Below, piece by piece: positions 8,610 through 15,711 of a DNA stretch of 64,000 bases. This DNA comes from Congregibacter brevis. GTDB taxonomy: Bacteria > Pseudomonadota > Gammaproteobacteria > Pseudomonadales > Halieaceae. Below the pieces are notes generated by a model. It saw nothing but the letters and a program-made list of their open reading frames with translations. It did no database searches and had not been told where the DNA came from. A program made the translations under genes and the position numbers. The stretch spans positions 3,658,001 through 3,722,000 of the forward strand of contig NZ_CP136865.1 in the NCBI RefSeq assembly GCF_045689245.1, written 5' to 3'. The stretch's first letter is position 1. Every line of letters starts with the position of its first letter.

Positions 8610-9386
8610 ATGGCCCCTCGTCCTCTCATTCCCGACTCCCAACTGGTGTTTTCCGCCGAGCTTGCGGCGGCTGTGGGATTGGCTGAGGCGGTTTTGCTAC
8701 AACAAATCAAAGGCCTATACCTACATCAACCCTCAACTCGTCGTGACGGACTGGCCTGGCTACACGTAAGTAGAGCCTACCTACTTCAACTGCTACCGTT
8801 TTGGAATCCCGAAGAGCTTCAGAGTATCTGTGATTCTCTGGAATCTTTGGGCCTACTGAGCATAGATCGTAAGACCGCCGCGCAAGACTCACTGTTGCTG
8901 GCAATCAACGAAGCGCCGATCAGAGAACCTGCTGTGACGACTCAAGCTCCCAAGGTGTCACAGCCAGCGGTTGAAAGCGCACCAGCGCCAATGCCCGTAA
9001 GAAAATCAACCACCACAAACGTCAACAGCAAAGCTGTAACTCCCGGGGCCACCACGCCGCGGCCCTCAAAGCGCACCGGGGAACCCTTGCCACCGGATTT
9101 TCAGCCGAGTGAAGATATGCTCGAACTGCTGGAGCGTTTTCATGGGGTACCCAGAGGATTTGCTCTGCAACAGACTGAAGACTTTACGCTGTATTGGCGT
9201 GAGCGCGGTAGCGCGGGACACGCCTGGCAAAATCGCTTTAAACAGCATGTACAATTCCAATGGGCTCGACAGCAACAGGAATCAACGGGGGTAGACAATG
9301 CAGGACAGCGGGGAACTGGCGCAGCGCGTCGAACGCGAGATAGCAGCCTCGAAAGCGACCTCACCGATACCTCCTGGGCAGAGTGA
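8610..9386 (+). CDS. DnaT-domain replication/primosomal protein
   Basis: This 258-aa protein has an N-terminal winged-helix-like region of about 95 aa (FSAELAAAVGLAEAVLLQQIKGL, LLPFWNPEELQSICDSLESLGLL). A low-complexity Pro/Ala/Thr linker follows, then a C-terminal DnaT domain (about residues 160-225) recognised by PPDFQPSEDMLELLERFHGV, YWRERG and HAWQNRFKQHVQFQW. DnaT takes part in loading the DnaB helicase at restart primosomes. The ATG at 8610 is preferred; a GTG lies two codons upstream and no strong Shine-Dalgarno serves either. Its 3' end overlaps the next gene by 89 bp in another frame, so the two are probably expressed together. Confidence 0.85.
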   Translation: MAPRPLIPDSQLVFSAELAAAVGLAEAVLLQQIKGLYLHQPSTRRDGLAWLHVSRAYLLQLLPFWNPEELQSICDSLESLGLLSIDRKTAAQDSLLLAINEAPIREPAVTTQAPKVSQPAVESAPAPMPVRKSTTTNVNSKAVTPGATTPRPSKRTGEPLPPDFQPSEDMLELLERFHGVPRGFALQQTEDFTLYWRERGSAGHAWQNRFKQHVQFQWARQQQESTGVDNAGQRGTGAARRTRDSSLESDLTDTSWAE

Positions 9387-9966
9387 CTCACGGCAAAAAC
9401 CGGATCCAGCTCTTGTCGAGGCGATCAATCAGGTCTTTGCGCTTTTTCGACTGAACTACCACAACCAGTACTACGCTGCTTTCAGCGAGGCGGAGCAGCT
9501 CCGTCAGATCAAGAAGCTATGGCTGGACTCTCTAAAGGACGTGCCCCCGGCTCAGATTCTTCAGGGCGCGAAGCTCGCCATTGAAAATAGTGAGTACCTA
9601 CCAACGCTCAATCGCATGCACAAATGTTGCGAAGAGAGCCTCCCCGCACTAGGACTCCCCGATCCGCGTTCAGCCTATCTCGAGGCCTGTAATGCCGGCT
9701 CACCACCAGAAGCGAAGCACTGGTCGCACCCTGCGGTTTATTGGGCGGGGCGTGACTGTGGCTGGCAACAGCTAGCTACTAGCGCCGAAACACACAGCTG
9801 GCCGCTATTCAGGCGCTGCTATCAATCACGCTGTGCCACGCTGCTTAGGGGTGATGAAGTTCCGAACGTGCCCGAACCCGCCAAAAACCATTTGCAGTCC
9901 AAAGCTTTGCAAGGGGATGCAGCCCTCGAGCAGATACAACGCTTGAGAGTCGACAATGATTTATAG
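9298..9966 (+). CDS. Lambda replication protein P-like helicase-loader candidate
   Basis: This 222-aa protein resembles the chromosomal 'replication protein P' family seen in Pseudomonas. The core FALFRLNYHNQYYAAF, KKLWLDSLKDVPPAQILQGAKLAIENSEYLPTLNRM is the conserved part (about residues 45-120). Phage lambda P delivers DnaB helicase to the origin, so a role in loading or regulating DnaB is inferred. It has its own GGGGG Shine-Dalgarno inside the DnaT-like gene and overlaps it by 89 bp. dnaB lies about 1 kb further on, on the other strand. No phage structural or lysis genes are near, so this looks like a domesticated gene. Confidence 0.78.
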   Translation: MQDSGELAQRVEREIAASKATSPIPPGQSDSRQKPDPALVEAINQVFALFRLNYHNQYYAAFSEAEQLRQIKKLWLDSLKDVPPAQILQGAKLAIENSEYLPTLNRMHKCCEESLPALGLPDPRSAYLEACNAGSPPEAKHWSHPAVYWAGRDCGWQQLATSAETHSWPLFRRCYQSRCATLLRGDEVPNVPEPAKNHLQSKALQGDAALEQIQRLRVDNDL

Positions 9967-9975
9967 AGGCCGTTT

Positions 9976-10983
9976 ATGCGACTAAACCACGCAACCACCC
10001 TACTCAAGAAATCGCTGGCACCTGTAGCCCTAGCCTGCCTTTCGAGCCTCCCAGCGTCGGCCGCCAACGCACAGTCAAACGTGGCGACAGAAGACCCCTC
10101 CGCTCCGTGGAACTGGTCGGACAAGACCGTTTTTGATGCTGTGAATCACGTGCGCGCCGGCAGGGACTTAACACCCGCGGCTTGGCCCGGAGAGGCTCGA
10201 GTAGCAGTACTCCTGTCCTTTGATGTAGATAACGAAACAGTCATGGGGCTTCGCACGGGGGAAGTCAGCATCGGGCCTCTATCTCAAGGGCAGTATGGTC
10301 ATCGCGTGGCGCTGCCGCGCATTGTGAAGCTTGTAGATGACGAAGCCATTCCCTCGACGTTTTTCTTCCCCGCCTGGAGCCTGAAGATCGCACCCGAGCA
10401 AGCGACCCTGATCAACGAGTCAGGCCACCACGAGATTGCCGTACACGGCTGGATTCACGAGCGAAACACGAGTCTCGATGCCGCGACGGAAGCTAGGCTC
10501 CTGGCACAAGCAATGGACACGATCGAAGACATTAGTGGTAAGCGGCCCGTAGGCTACCGTGCGCCGTCTTGGAACCACAGCCCGGCCACGTTAAGTATTG
10601 TTCGCGAGATGGGCTTTCTCTACGAAAGCTCACTCATGCATGACGACCGCCCCTATGAACTTGTGCAAGACGGAAAGCCTACGGATCTGGTCGAACTGCC
10701 CGTAGACTGGATTCTCGACGATGCCCCCCTGATGAACCCCTTGGGTAACCGCTATATGAACCCCCGAGACATTATGCAGGTGTGGATTGATGAGTTTGAT
10801 AAGGCCTGGGAAGAAGGCACGCTCTTCTTACTTACTCTTCACCCCCATGTTAGCGGCCACCGATCACGTATCGTGGCGCTGGAGGGATTGATCAAACACA
10901 TCAAAGCGAAGGGTAATGTTTGGTTCGCCACCCACGAGGAAGCGGCACGCTACGTTCGCACGCAGGCAAAAATGGATCAGTGA
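9976..10983 (+). CDS. Exported polysaccharide deacetylase family protein
   Basis: A 335-aa protein with an N-terminal signal peptide (about 34 residues, ending near SAANAQS), so it is periplasmic or secreted. The NodB-type metal-dependent deacetylase fold is marked by LLSFDVDNE (motif 1, the FDxD aspartates), VHGWIHE (the HxxxH metal site), GYRAPSWN (the RxPxW motif) and LTLHPHVSG. It may remove N-acetyl or related groups from cell-wall or exopolysaccharide sugars. Some members of this subfamily act on non-sugar amides, so the substrate is open. A GAGG ribosome-binding site precedes the ATG 9 bp after the P-like gene. It converges on dnaB with a 21-bp gap. Confidence 0.85.
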   Translation: MRLNHATTLLKKSLAPVALACLSSLPASAANAQSNVATEDPSAPWNWSDKTVFDAVNHVRAGRDLTPAAWPGEARVAVLLSFDVDNETVMGLRTGEVSIGPLSQGQYGHRVALPRIVKLVDDEAIPSTFFFPAWSLKIAPEQATLINESGHHEIAVHGWIHERNTSLDAATEARLLAQAMDTIEDISGKRPVGYRAPSWNHSPATLSIVREMGFLYESSLMHDDRPYELVQDGKPTDLVELPVDWILDDAPLMNPLGNRYMNPRDIMQVWIDEFDKAWEEGTLFLLTLHPHVSGHRSRIVALEGLIKHIKAKGNVWFATHEEAARYVRTQAKMDQ

Positions 10984-11004
10984 AGATAGATTGACTAAGA
11001 CGAC

Positions 11005-12417
11005 TCAGTATTCGTCGGAGTATCCGCTCGAGGCGCCTCGGGCAAGATTTTCAAAACGCGTGTATTCACCAAAAAATGCCAGGCGACAGGTACCGATGGG
11101 ACCGTTACGCTGCTTACCAATGATGATTTCTGCCGTACCTTTATCTGCAGAATCAGGGTTATAAACCTCGTCTCTGTAGATAAACATAATCACATCGGCG
11201 TCCTGCTCGATGGCACCGGACTCTCGCAGGTCTGAGTTCACTGGGCGCTTATTGGGCCGTTGCTCCAAGGAACGGTTAAGCTGCGAAAGTGCCACAACAG
11301 GACAGCGAAACTCTTTCGCAATCGCTTTGAGACTTCGTGAAATTTCTGAAATCTCCGCCGTGCGGCCCTCGGACGCGCCCGCGACCTGCATAAGCTGCAT
11401 GTAATCGATCATGATCATGGCGATGTTGCCGTGCTCACGCTTCACCCGTCGAGCTCGACTGCGGACCTCTGTAGGGGTTAAAGCGGGGGTGTCATCTATC
11501 AGTAGGCCGGTGTTCTTTAGCTTCCCTACTGCGTGAGAGAGGCTCTCCCAGCCGGCTTGATCCAAACGACCGGTGCGCACAAGTGTTTGATCGATGCGAC
11601 CGATAGACGACAGCAAACGCATCATCAGTGCTTCGGCTGGCATCTCCATAGAGAACACCAGCACTGGATCTGACTGAGCCAAAATAGCGTTCTCTACAAG
11701 ATTCATAGCAAAGGCCGTCTTCCCCATAGAGGGCCGTCCCGCCACAATCACCAAATCGGACTTCTGTAGACCCGAGGTATACTTATCGAGATCGATATAC
11801 CCGGTGGTCAAACCCGTAATGTCGCCACCGCTATTGCATAGTTCTTCAATGCGCTGCACGGTCTCGGTGAGCAGCGCTCCCACTTCCTGGGGCCCGCCCG
11901 CTTTAGGGCCCTGCTCTCCAATCTGCATGATGAGGCGCTCGGCTTCATCGATAAGTTCCGAAGAGCTGCGTCCCTGCGGGGTAAAACCGCTGTCGGCAAT
12001 CTCCTGAGCAGCTTCAATCAAGCGCCGTAGCGCTGAACGCTCACGGACCACCTGCGCGTAAGCGCGGATATTTGAGGCACTAGGCGTGTTTTCTGCGAGC
12101 TCTGAGAGGTAGGCATGGCCACCCGCAGCGTCTAATTCGCCACTCAGCTGCAACTGATCCGCGAGGGTAACCACATCAACGGGTTCTGCAGCCTCAGCGA
12201 GGTGACGAATCTGGCGAAAAATTAATCGGTGATCGGGACGATAGAAGTCCTCGGGGCTCACCATTTCAGCAACGCTATCCCAGGCATCCTGGGAGATCAT
12301 GAGTCCACCGATAACCGACTGCTCAGCTTCGATAGATTGAGGTTGGAGCTTGATGCGGGCAACGTCACCATCGTAGGGACGGTTGGACTGGGTTCGTTGT
12401 GGACTAACTTCTGCCAT
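11005..12417 (-). CDS. dnaB: Replicative DNA helicase DnaB
   Basis: DnaB is the hexameric 5'-3' helicase of the replication fork. The N-terminal interaction domain (PQSIEAEQSVIGGLMI) leads through a linker to the RecA-like helicase core, with Walker A GRPSMGKTAFAMN, MIMIDYMQLM (Walker B), LSQLNRSLEQRPNKRPVNSDLRESGAIEQDADV and the arginine-finger-bearing C-terminus. At 470 aa with no intein it is standard. It lies 143 bp after rplI on the same strand, separated by a stem-loop that could reduce read-through. Confidence 0.98.
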   Translation of the reverse strand: MAEVSPQRTQSNRPYDGDVARIKLQPQSIEAEQSVIGGLMISQDAWDSVAEMVSPEDFYRPDHRLIFRQIRHLAEAAEPVDVVTLADQLQLSGELDAAGGHAYLSELAENTPSASNIRAYAQVVRERSALRRLIEAAQEIADSGFTPQGRSSSELIDEAERLIMQIGEQGPKAGGPQEVGALLTETVQRIEELCNSGGDITGLTTGYIDLDKYTSGLQKSDLVIVAGRPSMGKTAFAMNLVENAILAQSDPVLVFSMEMPAEALMMRLLSSIGRIDQTLVRTGRLDQAGWESLSHAVGKLKNTGLLIDDTPALTPTEVRSRARRVKREHGNIAMIMIDYMQLMQVAGASEGRTAEISEISRSLKAIAKEFRCPVVALSQLNRSLEQRPNKRPVNSDLRESGAIEQDADVIMFIYRDEVYNPDSADKGTAEIIIGKQRNGPIGTCRLAFFGEYTRFENLARGASSGYSDEY

Positions 12418-12470
12418 CAGCGGGCCTTGCCGGCACAGGGCTGTCCAGAGTAGCCCAAATTACGAGAGGG

Positions 12471-12499
12471 AAAAAGCAAGCGCGGCTGGAAAGCCGCGC
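12471..12499 (-). terminator. Intrinsic terminator candidate between rplI and dnaB
   Basis: A perfect 8-bp GC-rich stem (GCGCGGCT / AGCCGCGC, 12480-12487 and 12492-12499, 4-nt loop) is followed on the minus strand by TTGCTTTTT. This fits a rho-independent terminator or attenuator after the ribosomal-protein operon, just before dnaB. Confidence 0.65.
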
Positions 12500-12560
12500 C
12501 TTTTACCTAAGATCGTGCTGCGAAAAAGCCACGATCAAAGTACTGCTCTTCGAAACAGGC

Positions 12561-13010
12561 TTACTCGGGAACTACGGCTACAGATACATCCGTCATAACA
12601 TCGGGGTGTACCTGAATAGCAATGCTGTATTCGCCGACTTCGCGTAGGGCACCCTCTGGCAGTCGTACTTCGGATTTATCAACGTCACAGCCAGCTGCGG
12701 TCACAACCTCAGCAATGTCGCGTGTACCGATAGAACCAAACAGCTTACCTTCTTCACCAGCGTTGGCTTCGATAGTCAGCACGTCCAATGCCGCTAGAGC
12801 CTCTGCACGGCCCTGAGCTGCTGTAAGTGCCTCAGCTGCAGCACGCTCGAGATCCGCGCGACGAGCTTCGAACTCGGCAACATTTGCCTCAGTTGCGGGC
12901 ACGGCTTTGCCCTGGGGAATCAGAAAGTTTCGGCCATAACCCGCCTTCACAGTGACTTTGTCACCCAGGCCGCCGAGGTTGCCGATATTTTCCAGCAAAA
13001 TAATTTCCAT
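12561..13010 (-). CDS. rplI: 50S ribosomal protein bL9
   Basis: bL9 is a large-subunit protein binding 23S rRNA near the L1 stalk. The N-terminal domain MEIILLENIGNLGGLGDKVTVK and GYGRNFLIPQGKA is diagnostic, followed by the long connecting helix (about residues 40-75) and the C-terminal domain. The start at 13010 is set by an AGAGGA ribosome-binding site and by the conserved MEIILL; an upstream in-frame start would add 11 unlikely residues. The product is 149 aa. It is last in the rpsF-rpsR-DUF2232-rplI operon. Confidence 0.98.
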   Translation of the reverse strand: MEIILLENIGNLGGLGDKVTVKAGYGRNFLIPQGKAVPATEANVAEFEARRADLERAAAEALTAAQGRAEALAALDVLTIEANAGEEGKLFGSIGTRDIAEVVTAAGCDVDKSEVRLPEGALREVGEYSIAIQVHPDVMTDVSVAVVPE

Positions 13011-13063
13011 GATTTGGTCCTCTGTATCAGTGCTCTTGAGCACTGCTATCTCAGTAGTGCGAA

Positions 13064-14020
13064 TTAATCTTTTGGGTCGTCCGAATCATTGTCATCGGAA
13101 ACGTCCTGCTCTTCCTCAGCGTCGTTGCTCCTCGGCGCCTCGTCTCGAACTGAGACAACAGGCGTCGCGGTCTGCCATCGATCGCGAAAATTCATCACGG
13201 TGTCTGCCAGCACGAGACCGACAAGCCCCAGTTTGGCTGCGTCAAACACCAGCCATGCGGCATAAATGCCGCCCATCCAAAAACTGCTCTGACCCTTAAA
13301 ACGTGCTCTCGCATGCAGCAGCGAAAACCCCGTAATGGTCAAGGGAAGCAACAACGCCGCCCCCCAACTGCGAAAAGCCAAATCTGTCACCGCCAAACCG
13401 CCTGCGGCCGCGGCTAATCCCCAAACCAGAGCCTTGGGCAGCTGCACCTCTCTAAATTCGCTGCCAAAGCCTCCCGGGTTGTACAAGGAAGCCTGCCAAT
13501 AGCGAGCCAAGGCCAGGCACAAAAAACTCAGAGCGCCATTTGCCGCACCCATCATGCCTGCTAGCTGACCTAGGGTCGGCGGCTGTAAGCCCAGTGGTTG
13601 CCCCCCGGCTTCGAGCGTTTGTGCCTCCAGCGCAGTGAAAAATTGCGCAAACAGCGACGCAAGCTCGGCCAGCATGGGCTGCCCAAACGCCAGCAAACCC
13701 AAGCCTGTCACCACGGCAACGGCCGCACTAGCAACCGCAGTAAGTGCCAAGCTCACAGATGCCCGCAAAACCAAAGCGAGCACCGCAGTACCCAGCAACA
13801 TCGCCAAGGCGCTGCTATCGCCGGATACTCGTGTTACCAAAAGCGCCGGTAAAGATGCCCAAAGCACCAACCACAAACCTTCCTGGCTACCTTTACGCAA
13901 GGTAACCAAAGCCACCACGCCGGCCCCTATCCAGGCAAACAACAAACTTCCAGAGCTTGCGACCGCGAGCAATAACGCACGATAGCGTCCACTCATTGCA
14001 AATCGCGCAAGTCCTTGCAT
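13064..14020 (-). CDS. DUF2232 polytopic membrane protein
   Basis: A 318-aa inner-membrane protein with about eight predicted hydrophobic segments and an acidic, disordered C-terminal tail (about residues 288-318, rich in Asp, Glu and Asn). It occupies the position between rpsR and rplI where many Pseudomonas-type genomes carry a DUF2232/YybS-like gene. Members resemble ECF-transporter S-components in topology, but no substrate can be assigned. The start ATG has no strong Shine-Dalgarno. Placement in a ribosomal operon suggests growth-linked expression. Confidence 0.8.
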   Translation of the reverse strand: MQGLARFAMSGRYRALLLAVASSGSLLFAWIGAGVVALVTLRKGSQEGLWLVLWASLPALLVTRVSGDSSALAMLLGTAVLALVLRASVSLALTAVASAAVAVVTGLGLLAFGQPMLAELASLFAQFFTALEAQTLEAGGQPLGLQPPTLGQLAGMMGAANGALSFLCLALARYWQASLYNPGGFGSEFREVQLPKALVWGLAAAAGGLAVTDLAFRSWGAALLLPLTITGFSLLHARARFKGQSSFWMGGIYAAWLVFDAAKLGLVGLVLADTVMNFRDRWQTATPVVSVRDEAPRSNDAEEEQDVSDDNDSDDPKD

Positions 14021-14130
14021 ACCGCTTAGCTACTCAATGACCGAACTTGTCCGGGCTGGCTTTACTAACTACACGTTAGCCAACGTCAACTACGAGACAT
14101 CGGGAAACTCGTTCTCGATGTCCCAGGTAA

Positions 14131-14358
14131 TCAACGGTGGCCGTCGGTGTAAGGCAGAAGAGCAAGGAAACGAGCGCGCTTAACCGCTGTAGAAAGCTGA
14201 CGCTGGTACTTGGCCTTAGTGCCTGTAATACGGCTTGGAACAATTTTGCCAGTCTCAGAAATGTAAGCCTTAAGCGTATCGAGATCCTTGTAATCGATCT
14301 CTTTAACGCCTTCAGCAGTGAAACGACAAAACTTACGACGACGGAAAAAACGTGCCAT
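14131..14358 (-). CDS. rpsR: 30S ribosomal protein bS18
   Basis: A small-subunit protein that pairs with bS6 on the platform. The 75-aa product MARFFRRRKFCRFTAEGVKEIDYKD...ITGTKAKYQRQLSTAVKRARFLALLPYTDGHR matches the family along its full length. AAGGAG precedes the ATG. It follows rpsF by 28 bp, leaving no room for a priB gene, unlike E. coli. Confidence 0.99.
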   Translation of the reverse strand: MARFFRRRKFCRFTAEGVKEIDYKDLDTLKAYISETGKIVPSRITGTKAKYQRQLSTAVKRARFLALLPYTDGHR

Positions 14359-14386
14359 CTGTTACTACTCCTTTTAGATTCGCGCC

Positions 14387-14830
14387 TTAAGCCTCAGCTT
14401 CTGCAGCTGGTGCTTCTTCGGTGGTGTCGTCAGAAGCACTGTCGTTCTCACGACGAGGCTTCTCGCTACCCTGACGGTCCTCATAGCGGGACTTGCGCTC
14501 GCGGCTCTCTTTCTCCGCCTTCATGATCGGCGACTCATCCAAAACCGGCTCATCGCGACGAATCACGAGGTTGCGGATAACGGCGTCGTTATATCGGAAA
14601 GTCGTAGTCAGCTCGTCCATGGCTTCGTTGGAAGCCTCGACATTCATAAGAATGTAGTGAGCTTTGTGAACTTTGGAGATCGGGAAAGCCAACTGTCGAC
14701 GGCCCCAGTCTTCCAAGCGGTGTACAGAACCGCCATCTTTGGTAATGGTATTGGTGTAGCGTTCAATCATGCCGGGGACCTGTTCAGACTGGTCCGGATG
14801 CACCATGAACACGATTTCGTAGTGTCGCAT
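14387..14830 (-). CDS. rpsF: 30S ribosomal protein bS6
   Basis: bS6 forms a platform heterodimer with bS18. MRHYEIVFMVHPDQSEQVPGMIERY at the start and KAHYILMNVEA are family landmarks. A highly charged tail (from about residue 100) ends in Ala/Glu-rich sequence. ATG at 14830 with AAGGAG upstream is chosen over a TTG one codon earlier. The product is 147 aa. It is first gene of the rpsF-rpsR-DUF2232-rplI unit. Confidence 0.98.
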   Translation of the reverse strand: MRHYEIVFMVHPDQSEQVPGMIERYTNTITKDGGSVHRLEDWGRRQLAFPISKVHKAHYILMNVEASNEAMDELTTTFRYNDAVIRNLVIRRDEPVLDESPIMKAEKESRERKSRYEDRQGSEKPRRENDSASDDTTEEAPAAEAEA

Positions 14831-14935
14831 CAACGAGCTCCTTACGGGTTTTAGTCATCGGCTTGAGTACATCGTCAGGCCGTAGGACAAGGAGAAACGG
14901 CCAAGGTTGACCGTCCAAATTTTGAGGCGCGGAGT

Positions 14936-15709
14936 CTACAGCCCTCCAACGCCGTCTGCAAGCAGTCTTTGGCGACGTATTTCGAACAGAGAAACCCCGG
15001 TCGCCACGGAGACGTTAAGACTGCTCACAGCGCCCGCCATCGGAAGACTAATCAAGAAGTCACAACGCTCCCGGGTAAGGCGTCGCATACCCGCACCTTC
15101 GGCGCCCATCACCAGTGCAATGGGACCGCTGAACTGCGTCGCATACAGACTCTGTCCGGCCTCACCGGCGGTCCCATAGATCCAAACTCCGGCGGCCTTT
15201 AAGGTATCCAGGCTTCGCGCAAGGTTAGTCACACGTACCAAGGGCACCGTCTCTGTCGCGCCGCAGGCTACCTTCCGAACGACGGCAGTGATATCCGCGG
15301 CATTGTCCTTGGGCACCACAACAGCGGTGACACCCGCGGCGTCGGCACTCCTCAGGCAGGCGCCCAAATTATGAGGGTCGGTAACGCCATCCAGCACAAG
15401 CACCAGCGCTTGCGGATTATCCGACAGGGCCTGCTGAAGCTGAGCCTCGCTCCATCTAAGGTCGCTCTGCCCCGCCGTATTCTCACCGAGTTCTGCGACT
15501 ACGCCCTGATGCCGCCCGGAAACCAGCTCATCGAGCTTAGCCCTTGGGAGACGACTAATCGGTACATCCGCGTTAGACGCGAGAACGAGCAGTGCCTGCA
15601 TACGGCCATCATCTCGGCCCTTTTGCAGCCACAGGCGGCTTACGGATTTAGGCTTCCTCCGCAGGAGCTCTTCTACCGCGTGGAGGCCAAAAGTATATTC
15701 AGTCGCCAC
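14936..15709 (-). CDS. rlmB: 23S rRNA (guanosine-2251-2'-O)-methyltransferase RlmB
   Basis: A SpoU-family (SPOUT knot) methyltransferase that modifies the peptidyl-transferase P-loop of 23S rRNA with S-adenosylmethionine. An N-terminal substrate-binding domain (FGLHAVEELLRRKP) is followed by the three SpoU motifs: NLGACLRSADAAGV, LVMGAEGAGM and LPMAGAVSSLNVSVATGVSLFE. It starts with GTG, 2 nt after the rnr stop, so the two are a coupled operon. The length, 257 aa, is typical. Confidence 0.96.
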   Translation of the reverse strand: MATEYTFGLHAVEELLRRKPKSVSRLWLQKGRDDGRMQALLVLASNADVPISRLPRAKLDELVSGRHQGVVAELGENTAGQSDLRWSEAQLQQALSDNPQALVLVLDGVTDPHNLGACLRSADAAGVTAVVVPKDNAADITAVVRKVACGATETVPLVRVTNLARSLDTLKAAGVWIYGTAGEAGQSLYATQFSGPIALVMGAEGAGMRRLTRERCDFLISLPMAGAVSSLNVSVATGVSLFEIRRQRLLADGVGGL

Positions 15710-15711
15710 CG

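Noticed and set aside
8610..9966. Prophage remnant suggested by the lambda-P-like gene
   Set aside because: No integrase, repressor, capsid or lysis genes nearby, and similar gene pairs are chromosomal in Pseudomonas-type genomes.
14095..14128. 7-bp inverted repeat (GACATCG/CGATGTC) after rpsR as a terminator
   Set aside because: No U-tract follows on the minus strand, and the downstream DUF2232 and rplI genes need read-through.
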